A stretch of 60,000 bases of DNA from Takakia lepidozioides (GCA_030704615.1 CM060731.1:2544001-2604000); one strand, 5' to 3'; counted from the stretch's first letter, positions 1 through 11,492 are shown. Notes: a model not told the origin generated them from the letters alone. Made by a program: numbers and translations.

Positions 1-1
1 G

Positions 2-1573
2 ATGCCAACACTAGCCGCCTTTACAGCTGCAGTTAGTTGGCCTGGAGAGTTGCTGGAAGGCAATGCCCATGCAGAGGATGTGCCACCTCCAGCAGAGCAG
101 GATGACATGCATGGTATGGTGGAGTTGCCTACCATGGTTGCTCACACTCCATTGTGGGGTACGAGCAAGGATTTGCAGCAGGTTGCTGATCGATGGGTGC
201 AACAAGCCTGGGTAGAGGCTTTTGTACCGTCAGGAGAGGAGGAGAGTGCAGGTATTGCACCAGGACCACCTCAGTTGTCACCATTGGATACCACACCTAT
301 TGTGTGGCAGTATCCGGATAAAGGCATTTGCCTTCTGGACTTGTTTGGCGGGATCAACACCGGATTGGCTGTTGTGTTACAGGCAGGTGTGCGGGTAAGG
401 CGTTACCTATATGTGGAGAGGGATGAGACTGCACGACGCGTCTCACTGCGCCATGTTGCTCAGTTGGTACAGCAGTACCCTACTTTGTTGCCAGTGTCTG
501 CAGTTCGTGGATACCAACAAGCCTTGCCAGCAGACATTTCGTTGCTGGGGGCGCCGGATTTGGAGCAGGTTGGCTCCATTGATCTGGTAGTGGCAGGTTG
601 GCCCTGCCAAGGGCATTCATCAGCCGGGCATGGCAATGGATTGCGAGACTCGAGGACGGGTCTGTTTTGGGAGATGGTGTGGATTTTGCGCCACTTGTAG
701 CTTCATCAAGCTGTATCGCCAGCATACATCTTGGAGAATATGCCACTGATGGGCGATTCTCGGGCCAGGGTGATGGCCAGTGTGCATCAAGTCCGGTCGT
801 GGCTTGGGTTAGCAGTGCTGCTGGATGCAGCTGCAGTGGGATCACGGGCTCATCGTCCACGGCTATGGTGGACTAACTTGATGCCACCCGCACTCCTCAA
901 GCGTGCATTTGATGGGGTGCAGCGGCCAACACACCTCATAGTGGACAGCATTTTGGACACAGGGAGGCAGTCTCAACGTGTGAGACACGATGACCGTTCG
1001 CCTTTGGCAGTGGTCAACAGGGTGGGTCAACCACGAGCAGCATTACCTACACTACTTAGCTTCCCAGGATCCCATGCTTTTCGGGATGGTGGACCTGGCC
1101 TCCTGTGGGATGCTCAGTTGCAATAGTTAGTGGAGCCTAATGTCGAAGAGCGAGAGCGGGCTATGGGATTTTCCACTGGGACCACGACGGTGCCTTCTCT
1201 TTCTGAGGCATCACGTCGTCAAGTGTTGGGGCAAGCAATGGATCTCAATTGCTTGACCTGGATTATCAGCTTGGCTATGGCTGAGCAACGTAGAGTGCGG
1301 AGTGCACTTCCCTTGATGGTCTCTCTGCCTACCGAGACGGTACAGGCAGCGAGTGGGGGCGAGCCGGTGAGGACCACGGGGTGTAGACATCCATGGCACA
1401 CGTGGGAGGTGCTCGAGGTTCAGAGAGAGTTGGCAGCCAAGGCAGCTGTGATGGATGAGGTTGGGGATTCTTCTCGGGATGAGGAGGTTCTCAATGATGA
1501 GATGATGGGGCAGGATGAGGCCTTGTCATTGACTGAGCAGGAAGGGAATACTGCTCAAGAGGTTGCAGCATAG
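2..1573 (+). pseudogene. Retrotransposon-borne DNA cytosine-5 methyltransferase (DNMT3-like), 5' end outside window
   Basis: This reading frame encodes a C5-type DNA methyltransferase, the family that transfers a methyl group from SAM to cytosine C5. Motifs occur in order. Motif I is LDLFGG near residue 113. Motif IV is GWPCQGHSS near residue 200, containing the catalytic Cys. It is followed by RDSRTGLFWE, an ENMP motif VI near 735-745, SRAHRPRLWWTNL (motif VIII) near 845-880, and MGFSTGTT then LGQAMDL (motifs IX/X) near 1160-1245. The one frame is interrupted by TAG at 698-700, 1124-1126 and 1571-1573. Homology continues in frame across the first two, and across the third into reverse transcriptase sequence, so this is a decayed polyprotein rather than three genes. 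The spacing of motifs VIII-X resembles DNMT3/DRM enzymes more than bacterial methylases. The N-terminal 100 residues are not recognisable. Confidence 0.85.
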
Positions 1574-1792
1574 CAACCACGGGACGCGTCCTCTACCTCT
1601 AAGCCCACTGGACTTAAGGTTGCAGTTACGGAGGACAATTGGGAGCCTGACATTGGACCCATTGTCACCGGAGGAGAGAGACGACGTATACGGCGGTTCC
1701 TGAGGGCTTACAGGAATTGCTTTGCCTTCAGTTTGAAGGACTTGGGAGCACTGAAGGGTCAAGAGATCCGTATTACATTCAAATTAGAGACC
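1574..1792 (+). pseudogene. Ty3/gypsy reverse transcriptase N-terminal remnant, in frame with the methyltransferase
   Basis: Past the TAG at 1571 the same frame stays open. It includes FAFSLKDLGALKGQEIRI (about 1720-1775), the segment that precedes the fingers of Ty3/gypsy reverse transcriptases. After about 1790 the resemblance stops abruptly and the frame soon closes, so the rest of RT, RNase H and integrase is missing. Its value is contextual: it shows that the upstream methyltransferase belonged to an LTR-retrotransposon polyprotein, placed before RT. The alternative, two unrelated fragments abutting by chance, is less likely because the frame is preserved. Confidence 0.65.
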
Positions 1793-2479
1793 GTCACGGC
1801 ACACCTGCATATGAGCAAGACTAAATGCCAACATACATGGTTGCCGGACATCACTTAAACTGTCATGGCCCAAATGTTCAAAACTGGTAACGTGAGTATC
1901 ATACACACTTCTATGAGTATCATTACACACCCAACAGGGACTACAAACATGAAATGTCACTTGATACTTTCACCTTTCCTCATACTCTTCTCTGGCCACA
2001 GAGTCACCGTGCCTTTCACGTGCGCTAGTGTGGTCTGGGGGGGGGCATCGTCCACATTTGGGCAAGGCAATGTAACACTTGGAAGCAGGATCTTGAGGAC
2101 TTTCACCTTGTACCACCCGGATCGAACTTACCAGGAAACAGAACATCCATCCGGGTTTTGCACATATCCAGTGGACATCTATTCACACAATCAGCAAATG
2201 GCTGTATGGCGGAGCCCAGCAACGGAGCCCCAAAAGGCCTAAAGACTCTCAATGTTGGTAAACACAGGTGCAGACACAATTCAATTGAAAGGATATTGCA
2301 GACCTAGCCTCGTTGGAGTTATCAACGCATATAGCAAATGCGTACTCCAACGCAGGTGCAATGACGTGACAAAGCAACATTTCCTTGACCTAAAAACTAG
2401 TCCCTCTGCACACAGTGGTAGACCCGAAGGTTTTTCCTTGATGTCCTCCCCCATGACACAAATTGAAAACATGTTCAGG
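1793..2479. other. No gene recognised
   Basis: I see no convincing coding sequence. An open frame at 1865-2242 has no recognisable motif and biased composition. The stretch lies between the truncated Ty3 fragment and the LINE fragment and is probably junction or flanking DNA. Confidence 0.5.
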
Positions 2480-3660
2480 GATGTTTTCTGCCTAACTTCA
2501 TTTTCTCCCCAATCATATCTCCTCTACGCTGATGATGTTGCCATTTTGGTACAATCCCCGGTCTTTCTGCAACGCCATATCAAAATTTTGGAACAGTTCT
2601 GCAAAGACTATGGGATGCAGGTCAATCTTATGAAGACCAAGATCATGGTCTTCAATGGCCAGGCTGATCGTAGATTCATCTTCAACCAGCAGGAAATTGA
2701 GATTGTCAAATCATACCGGTACCTAGGTCTGGTTATCCACTCCCCCAAGTTTCACTTTGCAGCCACTGCCTTGGACAGATTGACTAAAGGTAAGGCGGCC
2801 TCCGTCCGCCTTCACACCAAATGCAAGCAAATACATCTGCGGCATCCCCCGACCAAAAAGTGGTTGTTTGACACCGTCGTCAGCCCTGCTACCATCAATG
2901 GTTGTGAGTTTTGGGCACCTGATGTCCCTGTCTCTTGGTGGGAAAAGAATTTGGAACCATTACAGTCATCTTTTCTCCAAGCAATGCTTGGCGCGGAGCA
3001 CAACTCCATCTCAGATCCTAGGTGCAGCGTTCGCATGTGTACCATTGCAATCCGAGGCACAGTTCAGGCTTACAATCTTTCTCCATAGATTGCAGGCCCT
3101 TCCACCCAAAGGGCTAGTGGCAAGGGCCCTCACAACATCTATGAGGCTCAAAGCTGCAGGTTTCGGGAACTCCTGGTATGCTCGAGTGGACAGTTTATTG
3201 AAACGTAACGGACTTTCTACTGCTTTCCTATTACCAATGAACCCACATGAGGTGGACATCACATCCAGACATGACCGCAACAGACTCATTCGGAGAGAGC
3301 TTATGGAATTACATGTCAAGAGAACTTGGATGCTACCCAATCTCACAACAAAGCTCCACTTCTATCGAGAGACATTCTTGGTGCTCCGCGATGATAGAAT
3401 CTTCAGACCAAATTACCTTTCAGCACCCTTACCTCCTTCCCTCTTGAGGGCATTGGGGCGGTTCAGGGTGGGTTCCCACAACCTACGGATAGAGACTGGC
3501 AGATGGGAAAATCTGCAACGGGAGGACCGCCTATGTCCAGCTTGCATAGGGCGCAGCAAGGAAATTGAAACTGAAGAACACTTCTTCTTCTACTGCCCTG
3601 TATACTACGACATCCGTTTGAACAACTTTGTGGATATGTGCATCCCAGTTTCAGTTTCAG
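2480..3660 (+). pseudogene. LINE (non-LTR retrotransposon) reverse transcriptase, C-terminal half
   Basis: The catalytic box YADDVAIL (about 2521-2545) is followed by VNLMKTKIMVF and YRYLGLVI, the usual order in LINE reverse transcriptases. A frameshift near 3010-3045 moves the reading to another frame. That frame continues with FLHRLQALPP and a C-terminal region FRVGSHNLRIETGRW, then CPACIG and EEHFFFYCPVY, which is the Cys/His cluster common at LINE protein ends. The N-terminal endonuclease and RT fingers are absent, as expected of a 5'-truncated LINE. Similarity fades after about 3660, although the frame stays open to 4052. Confidence 0.8.
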
Positions 3661-5715
3661 GAGAACTCAACGCCCAGAAAACAAGAACACAAGTAGGGGT
3701 AGAACTCACCTCATGCGCAGCGGTTTTGTGCCGTTTGCGCACCTTTTGGAGAGACTCTGCAGATGGAGGTGCAATTTCCTCTGAACTGTCCTCCACCTCA
3801 TCGTCGTCGCCCATGCTATACTCGCTTGTGTCAAAATCCGAACTCGAAGACCGCCCACCGCTCTGCCTTCCCTCTCGCACCGACGCCATCTGTACTGGAT
3901 TCAGTCAAGCCAGGCGGGGGCTCCTTCGCACCGCGGGGTTGGAATGTGCAGAAGTGGGTGGAGGTGATGCTGCCTCGGTGGTCGAGCACTTCTTACTAGG
4001 CGTGGACATAGACCATGACAAAGATGAAGACGAGCGAGGACATAGACCATGACTAAGACAAAGACGAGCGAGGAAGACCAAGACATGCAAAGGAGGAAAG
4101 AAGGACAAGGAGGGGAGTGTGATCACACACCCCCCCGATCTGTAGTGAAGATCCGGCCGTTGTTGATTTCAAATATGAACACGTGTCGTGCATCCGACAC
4201 TATGGCCTTTTCGACTTTGAGACGTTAAACCCTAAACCACTTACAATCCTCCAGACAACTACATGTAGTGATTCACACAACTGACATGGATCCGTTAATT
4301 TTTTTTCGTTCAAAATTAGGCGAAGGAAACACACTGCAATGATGCTGTGTATGGCTCCGCTTTACATGCATTCTTGGAGAAAATGCGCATGATGTGTGAG
4401 AAGTGAACACAGTGCTCTGCCAAATGATTCACCAAAAACAAACTCAACTGTAGTGGTTCTCCCATCGCAGAGAAGGGTCCATTCGACACCCATCGCACCA
4501 TGCCAGGTTGAGGTCCTCACACACACACCTACACACCGAGAATTTGCGAACCCACATCAGCTGGGAGAACATGGAAATTACCCCGTGGATCACATGCAAG
4601 CATGAATGAGAAATGGGTTTATGTTACATGGGAGATTTTGGTGTACCTGCGCGACATGCAACTCTGTCTACATACTCCATAAGTCGCTGTCCCAAGACTC
4701 AAGCGGACAGGGGAGGCCGGTGAGTCTGTACCACAAATGGTAATCATACAGCAGAGGGTACTGCTGCCCAACGTGCAAAAGCCGCCGGCTGCAGGATTCT
4801 AGGCATGCAAACTCGGGCACAGCACGCCTCCTCTGCACCCCACTCCGTCCCAACCAGTGCAAAACAACCGTGCATGCATTGACTGCCCTCTGGCTTCTCT
4901 CCAGGCATTTGGGGGTCGGCGATCTACTACACGTAAGTGTCTTTGAATGCGATGATCAAAGGATCCGGTCACTTGCAGTTGCCGTCTCAAGGGCAGCATT
5001 GCAGGAATCAGAATTAAGTAAGAAAGATGGTGGAAGAAGCTGCAAACAGCAAATGAGTGAAGTGGCAGGGCGATGCTCCATTTTTAACATGCTCCCCTTC
5101 CCGCCATGGTGATAGACCCACACAAATGGACTCCCTTCCCGCCACGGTGCAATTTCACGGCAACGGAACGGGATTGTCCGCCGAAACGTGATTTGGAGAT
5201 GGCCTAAGACAAGTGGCGCAGGTTCTGGCCTTGTAGTCGGGTTGTTCACACTTCAATGCACACATTTCATACACATTCAACCATATGCCCAAGATCACAA
5301 CGTTGTCAATCGTGAAAATTGAAATTCCACGACGTCCTCCGATTCCTCACACACACACTGTAGAGACAGGTCGTTTTCCAGGATGTCGTTGTTTGAGTCG
5401 ATTTTGGTCATTTCTCTCAGTGTCTTGTTGAAAAGATTCTAGTTATGATGGGAAGCATCGTGATGGCTTTTAAATGGTTTGCTGTTGAGTGTAACTTTTC
5501 ATCATGTTGTGGAATCTATGAGTTCACACAAAATGTCAACTGTCTTCTCTGCCAAAGGATGTGCGGCTGAATCTTTCAAATTGAGATTGCAGGAGGAGGG
5601 AATTGACGGTAGTGAAATGGGAGTGGCAGAGCCAAATTGAGGAATCTCTGCAAAGGAGAATCCGGCCCCCTGCAACGGCGTGCACAAACAGCATTGAAGA
5701 GGCTCCCCAACAAAA
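3661..5715. other. Long stretch without a recognisable gene
   Basis: The open frame running to 4052 after the LINE is low-complexity on both strands (Ser-rich on plus, Asp/Glu-rich on minus at 3605-3889). From 4130 to 5715 all frames are short and lack motifs. A short CACACA-rich run lies near 4520-4535. No terminal repeat of the following CACTA element could be fixed here. Confidence 0.5.
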
Positions 5716-8640
5716 ATGAGTTCCCCTCACCTATGCGGAGGACTTCCAATTAATCACCCCTGTAGACAGAACACCCGAGATGACAGGTTGTGGGAAAGAG
5801 AAGTGGCACGTGCCCGAGCCCTTGGGCTTTCAAGGATGCCATGCCCATGTGAATGTTGTTTGGGCACTACAAGTAGATCTGAGGACGGTGTGTGCACACA
5901 TCTCCTTCACCACAAAAGACATGAAGCATTTCGGGTGTGGATTGGAGATGGACCTGCAGACGAAGACGATGAGGAGTGGGCACAATTGGACAATGCACAC
6001 CCCGAGGGAGCCATACAGACAGGCCAGGCGAGGACTATGTCATGGGCACAGGACATGAACCAGGCATGGACGGAGGGGTGGAGATTACTCGAATGTTGCA
6101 GGAAGCATTCCACATCATGGACGATGCTGAAGAGGGGGACGGCGCTGCGACAACTGGGGATGGTGATGACGCAGGAAATGAAGGCATTCACGTGGGGGAA
6201 GGCGTGGAAGGAGGTGGAGATGGAGAATTGAATTCTGCACACATGACACTAGAAGAAGCATGTGTGCCACTGTACGAGGGATGCAAATCCACAAAGCTTG
6301 CTGCCACCATGCTGTTGATGAACCTGTGCACAACCCACGGTGTCTCAGACCATTTTGTGGACGAGTTGTTCTCTTTGCTTCGGCTGAACTTGCTTCCACA
6401 ACCAAATGAAATGCCAAAAAGCTGTCACATGGCCAACCAAATGATTGGGAAGCTCGGCCTCAACTACGTGAAAATACATGCATGTCCAAAAGGACATGTA
6501 CTTTTCAGAAGAGAGTACAAGGATGCTATGGAGTGCCCCAAATGCGGTGCAGCCCGATACCATGATGTGGGCAGGTTACAACAGCCAGCCAAGGTGTTGA
6601 GGCACTTTCCCCTTATCCCCCGTCTATTACGAATGTACAAATGCAAGACCATTAGTGAGCTCATGACTTGGCATTCCAGGAATGCCTCAAACGATGGTTT
6701 GGTAAGGCATGTCCCAGATTCCCTTGCATGGAAGCATATAGATGCAACTTGGCCCGATTTTGCCGAGGACCCACGCAATGTGCGATTGGCTGTATCTACG
6801 GATGGAGTAAACCCATACGGATCAAAGAGTTGCACATGGTCCACATGGCCCGTGCAGTTGGTGGCATACAACCTGCCACCATGGTTGACAACAAAGAAAT
6901 TCTTTGTCATGTTGTCTCTCTTGATTCCAGGCAAGGAGTCCGTGACAAATGCAAACATAGATGTGTATTTGCAACCATTGATTGAAGAGCTACAGGAACT
7001 ATGGATTGGAGTTGAAGCTTACGACATTTTGAAACCAGTAGGGCAACGGAGTTTCACCCTCCGTGCCATACTCATGTGGTCAATCCACGATTTCCCCGCA
7101 TATGGCCTTGTTGCGGGTTGCAAGACGAAGGGCTACAAAGGGTGCCCCATTTGTGGGCCCTATGTGGATTCACGGCACTCAAAGCCACTAGGGAAGACAA
7201 TATACATGGGGCATCGACGTTACCTTGCAAGAAACCACCCCTACCGACGAGCAGGAAGGCACTTCAATGGATGTGTTGAAAAGAGAATGGCACCAAATGT
7301 TGTGACACCGGAGGAGACATTGCAATTTGCAAAGGAGAAAGAGGCATTCATGGAGATTGGAGGGAGAGATGGAAGTAGTGCGGATCCAGCCATGGAGCAC
7401 GGGGTGAAGCGCCGGACAATCCTTTGGGATTTGCCATACTGGAAGGTGCATGAATCCCCCCCCCCCCCCATTCACTCACTTTCTTTCACATTGTGCTTCC
7501 TGGAATTACCTTTACTGTCAGGAGTCCTTCCACCAACTCCTAAGTCAGTGTAACTACTATGCAGTAGATGTTGAAGTCGTACACATCATTGTGGAGAGGA
7601 TCGTGGAGTTGTTGAAAGCAGAATGTAGTAACATGGACAACTTCTGCCACATATTCTACTTTTTTTGCCCATAGAACTTGGTCTCTTGGGAGGACATTTG
7701 GCATTTCAGAACCTCTTGCAGCGGTACCTCCTGGACCCCATGCATTGTGAGAAGAACTTCTGCGAGAACATTCTGAAGACTATCTTTGGGGAGAAGGATA
7801 CGATAAACGTACGAAAGGACATGGAGATTGAAGGGATACGGTCACATCTGTGGCTAAGGCCTGATCCAAATAGACCAGGCAAAGTGCTCATGCCAGCAGC
7901 ATCATACGTCCTGACCAAATCAGAGCAAGAGGATTTTTTGAAGACATTGGGAGCCATGAACGTGCCAACCGGATTTTCGGGTGCTTTCCAAAAGCATGCC
8001 ATAAACAAGAAATGGTCGGGGATGAAGTCACATGATCTACACGTGATGATGCAACAGATTTTGCCAGTGTGCATTCGGGGTACGATGGCGCCAGGTCCTC
8101 GAACAGCCATAATGCGTGTAAGTCGAGTGTTTAGGAAGATTTGTGCGAAGGTGTGGGATCCGAGGGACATTACATCGTTGCATGAGGATGTGGCTATGAC
8201 CCTATGTTTGCTGGAGAAAGAATTCCCTCCATCATTCTTTGACGTCATGACGCACTTGCTAGTGCATCTTGTAGAGGAGTTGCATGTGTGTGGGCCCGTA
8301 GCCAGCCGGTGGATGTACCCCATGGAGAGGTACATGAAGGATCTGAAGGGGTATGTACGCAACATGGCACGGCCAGAGGGGAGTATGGCGGAGGGCTACA
8401 TCCGCGACGAAGCCCTGGGCTTCATGACAGAGTATATGTCTTCATTTGATGCAATACAACGACGGGTGTGGGACGAGAACGAGGAAGAAGGAGTTGTAGG
8501 CGAGGTCCTAGAAGGTGGTGGAACAAAGCGTGCCATCGGGATGTGGCACATGATTATGTGCTGAACAACACAACAACCATGACACCATGGAGACAGTGGG
8601 TGCCAACTTACATCCCTCCTGTGCTATTCTTAATGGTCTT
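5716..8640 (+). pseudogene. CACTA (En/Spm) tnp2-type transposase, N-terminal and catalytic parts
   Basis: The N-terminus has the CACTA-type CPCECC zinc motif (about 5840-5860). A frame change between about 5990 and 6060 leads into the Transposase_21 domain: CPKGHVLFRREYKD, CPKCGAARYHD, VSTDGVNPYG, and KGYKGCPICGPYV with its cysteines. After an intron (7446-7709) come LLDPMHCEKNFCENIL and the DUF4218-like block FFDVMTHLLVHLVEELHVCGPV, RWMYPMERYMKDLKGYVRN. The main frame ends at 8564. The adjacent frame at 8530-8585 reads AHDYVLNNT, the expected next block, so there is a second frameshift near 8520. The C-terminal DUF4216 part is not here but appears at 15733-16527. Two frameshifts make it inactive as it stands. 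Confidence 0.85.
7446..7709 (+). other. Intron in the CACTA transposase gene
   Basis: The donor GTGCAT follows the codons for LPYWK, and the acceptor TTTCAG precedes NLLQRYLLDPMHCEKN. Joining keeps phase 0 and recreates the order of blocks seen in tnp2 proteins. The intron contains a run of C near 7458-7470 and a T-rich tract before the acceptor. An earlier AG at 7673-7674 gives the wrong frame and was not chosen. Confidence 0.7.
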
Positions 8641-8925
8641 TGTATGCTGGAATTACATATATATTGTCACAAGTCATTCCGGCCACTATGGGAGTGGGAT
8701 TGTGTACTAACAGGGTGCTTCAGACGACTACAAAGGGTGTTTCATAGATCTTGGTTGTTGCTTGCAAGTGATTATGAAGTAGGCTGCATCACTACAGTGT
8801 GCTTGAAAGGACACACACTCTGCATGTGGCATGCATGTACAGCACGGTGTTGGTCAGGGGGACTGAGTTGCAGCTTCTATTTGGTTTCTGCCAGAAAGTA
8901 CGCAGCGGAGAAGGTCCGCCTGAAA
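8641..8925. other. CACTA-derived flank without recognisable coding
   Basis: No domain could be read here in any frame. By position it corresponds to the linker between the DUF4218-like and DUF4216 regions of the transposase, immediately before the inverted terminal sequence at 8926. Confidence 0.4.
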
Positions 8926-8988
8926 AGGGGGCTGCTATTTCATGAGCGGCATGAGCATGAGCGGAAAAAAAAAAAAAACATGAGCAGA
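8926..8988 (+). repeat. CATGAGC-rich terminal repeat, left copy
   Basis: The stretch starts GGGGGCTGCTATTTCATGAG and has several CATGAGC units, an A14 run and a last CATGAGCAG. The reverse complement of the same design occurs at 15590-15668 and 49525-49600. Together with the copy at 15590 it brackets a 6.7-kb block that splits the CACTA gene, so I interpret it as a terminal inverted repeat. Confidence 0.6.
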
Positions 8989-9100
8989 CCATTGTAAGTC
9001 CACGGAAATAGGGTTAGGAGGCACGGAAATAGGGTCATGTGAAGTTGGAATGTGGCACCAGTGGACTTGAAATGCAACATTTTATTGCATTTACTTGTCG

Positions 9101-9375
9101 AAAATGGCTAAGTCCCAGATCTGACTAGGCCCGGAACTGGAAAAATGGCGCCGAATTTCCGATTTTGGTGCCAGTCAGATCTGGGACTTAGCCATTTTAG
9201 GCCCCGAACTAGAACAATGGCGTTTTTTTTTTTTTTTTTTTTTTTTCGGTGCCATTTTACCAGTTCGGGGCCTTAAATGGCTAAGTCCCAAATCTGACTG
9301 GGCCCGGAACTGGAAAAATGGCGCCGAATTTCCGATTTTGGTGCCAGCCATTCTAGGGACTTAGCCATTTTCGGC
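9101..9375. repeat. Long hairpins (AGATCT type) with a poly-T tract
   Basis: Positions 9101-9126 and 9173-9198 are perfect 26-bp inverted arms beginning AAAATGGCTAAGTCCCAGAT. Their loop holds GGCGCCGAATTTCC. A second, diverged hairpin spans about 9265-9375. Between them lies a 24-base T run (9223-9246) flanked by AATGGCG and CGGTGCC. Such arms could extrude as cruciforms. No protein is encoded. Confidence 0.85.
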
Positions 9376-9900
9376 CCTGAAAGTACCCACTGGCTATGCC
9401 TCTGCTTTCAAAAAACATGTGGTCAAACAAAAGTTGAGCCAATTGAAGTCGCTCTAGTACTTGAGATGGAGAGTGGGTGAGGTCTGTATGGTGGAGTCTT
9501 TTAGCAAAGGTGCCATTGGCTTGACTTATATAACGTGATAGAATGGTTTCTCCTCTTTTCACCATTTCCGTATCACTAGAAGAAGATCTGCTTACATCTA
9601 TAAGTGCAAGGTGTTAGCATAGTTAACACTTGTGTGTGGAAAAGAGCTTGATAGATAGCTCTTAAGTTACAAGCTGTTGCAGGGTTTGCAAGAAGAAAGT
9701 CTTGTGGTGTTTATGTACAAGAGGAGGTCTTCAAGAAGAGCATCATTGAAAGTTTGAGAGCTTGTGAAGAAGCTCTTGTTCTGCAAGTGTTGCAGGGTTT
9801 GAGGAGTTCAAGAAGAGCTCGGGTGTTAAGGAAGCAAGTGGTGCATGTGTGGAGTATGGTTTCAGCTTGTGGGAGTCTTCAACTTCCATTTTTCCTGTTC
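9376..9900. other. Unique spacer inside the hairpin array
   Basis: This AAG/GAAG-rich spacer contains several variants of 'gaagaagctcttg' and 'ttgcagggtttg'. It has no open frame of note and interrupts the hairpin array between 9375 and 9901. Its purine richness is unlike its neighbours; an origin from an unrelated transcript or retroelement end is possible but not shown. Confidence 0.4.
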
Positions 9901-10569
9901 GGGGCCGAAAATGGCTAAGTCCCAGATTTGACTGGGCCCAGAACTGGAAAAATGGCGCCGAATTTCCGATTTTGGGTGCCAGTCAGATCTGGGACTTAGC
10001 CGTTTTTAGCCCGGAACAAGAAAAATATCGTTTTTTTTTTTTTTTTTTTTTTTTTTCGGCGCGATTTAACCAGTTCGGGGCCGAAAATGGCTAAGTCCCA
10101 GATCTGACTGGGCCCAGAAATGGAAAAATGGCGCCGAATTTCCGATTTTGGGTGCCAGTCAGATCTGGGACTAAGCCGTTTTCGGCCCCGAACTGGAAAA
10201 ATGGCGTTTTTTTTTTTTTTTTTTTCCGGCGCCTTTTTTCCATTTCGTTGCCGAAAATGGCTAAGTCCCAGATCTGACTGGCACAAAAATCGGAAAATTC
10301 GGCGCCATTTTTCCAGTCATGCAGGTAATTCCAAGAGCGGATGGATGGAAATCCGGCGCCGGATTTCCATCCACCAGGTAAGTCGGCGAGCAAAATTTCC
10401 GTCATGCAGGTAATTCGAAGAGCAGATGGATGAAAATCCGGCGCCGGATTTCCATCCATCCGCTCTTCGAATTACCTGCATGACTGGAAAAATGGTGCCG
10501 AATTTCCGATTTTGGGTGCCAGTCAGATCTGGGACTTAGCCGTTTTCGGCCCCGACATGGAAAAATGGC

Positions 10570-10601
<32 letters not shown>

Positions 10602-10680
10602 GCGCCATTTTTCCATTTCGGGGCCGAAAATGGCTAAGTCCCAGATCTGACTTGCACCAAAATCGGAAATTCGGCGCCAT
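9901..10680. repeat. Hairpin and poly-T array, second block
   Basis: At least three more copies of the CTAAGTCCCAGATCTGACT inverted pair occur (about 9908-10005, 10085-10185, 10500-10650). Each pair frames an AAATCGGAAATTCGGCGCC-like core. T runs lie at 10031-10056, 10207-10225 and 10571-10600, always on the same strand and always between GGCG and (C)GGCGCC-like boxes. Open frames across this block are translations of repeats, not genes. Confidence 0.8.
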
Positions 10681-11307
10681 TTTTCCAGTCATGCAGGTAA
10701 TTCCAAGAGCGGATGGATGGAAATCCGGCGCCGAATTTCCATTCGCCAGCTAGGTCGGCACGCAAAATTTCCGTCATGCAGGTAATTCGAAGAGCGGATG
10801 GATGGAAATTCGGCACCGGATTTCCATCCGCAAGGTTGGTCGGAGAGCGGATGGATGGAGATCCGGCACCGGATTTCCATCCTGCAGGTAAGTGGAATCC
10901 CGGATGGATGGAAATCCGGCGCCGAATTTCCATCCTGCAGGTAATTCGAAACCCGGATGGATGGAAGTTCGGCGCCGAATTTCCATCCTGCAGGTAATTC
11001 GAATCCCGGATGGATGGAAATTCGGCGCCGGATTTCCATCCAGCAGGTAAGTGGAATCCTGGATGGATGGAAATTCGGCGCCGAATTTCCATCCTGCAGG
11101 TAATTCGAATCCCCGATGGATGGAAATTCGGCGCCGGATTTCCATCCAGCAGGTAAGTGGAATCCCGGATGATTGGAAATTCGGCGCCGAATTTCCGTCC
11201 AGCAGGTAATTCGAATCCCGGATGGATGGAAATTCGGCGCCGCATTTCCATCCAGCAGGTTACTGGAATCCCGGATGGATCGAAATCCGGCGCCGAATTT
11301 CCATCCT
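10681..11307. repeat. 53-bp palindromic satellite, left arm
   Basis: Tandem monomers each carry the near-palindrome AAATTCGGCGCCGAATTT flanked by GG and CC, followed by ATCCTGCAGGTAATTCGAAT and CCCGGATGGATGG. Core GGCGCC boxes at 10918, 10971, 11024 and 11077 are exactly 53 bp apart. Monomers vary in AATTC/AATCC and in TGCAGG/AGCAGG. Long open frames on both strands are repeat artefacts, because the monomer lacks stops. Confidence 0.9.
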
Positions 11308-11492
11308 GCAGGTATTTCATCGCTGAGAATTACCTTCCTGCAGGTAATTCTGATCAATGAATTACCTTCCTGCAGGTAATTCTGAGCGAGGAATTACCTT
11401 CCTACCTTCGTCGATAAGAATTACCTGCAGGAAGGTAATTCATCGATCAGAATTACCTGCGGGAAGGTAATTCTCAGCGATGAAATACCTGC
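11308..11492. repeat. Central inverted repeat of the satellite
   Basis: A 76-bp left arm (11308-11383) and right arm (11417-11492) are reverse complements with only two mismatches. They enclose a 33-bp loop (11384-11416). The arms consist of alternating TTACCTTCCTGCAGGTAATT units, themselves palindromic around CTGCAG. Monomers left of this point run in one orientation and those to the right in the other, so this is the symmetry centre of the whole array. Confidence 0.9.

Noticed and set aside
1865-2242. Plus-strand 125-codon frame
   Set aside because: No recognisable domain, irregular composition, lies in junction DNA.
3605-3889. Minus-strand acidic frame starting MASVREGRQSG
   Set aside because: Low-complexity Asp/Glu/Ser run antisense to the LINE tail; no motif or supporting context.
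4225-4245. Telomere-like CCCTAAACC; also near 49482
   Set aside because: Only one to two units; no array.
4130-5715. Left terminus of the CACTA element
   Set aside because: No CACTAC-type end with a partner after 16527 could be identified; TGTAGTG at 4143 and 17098 has no clear mate.
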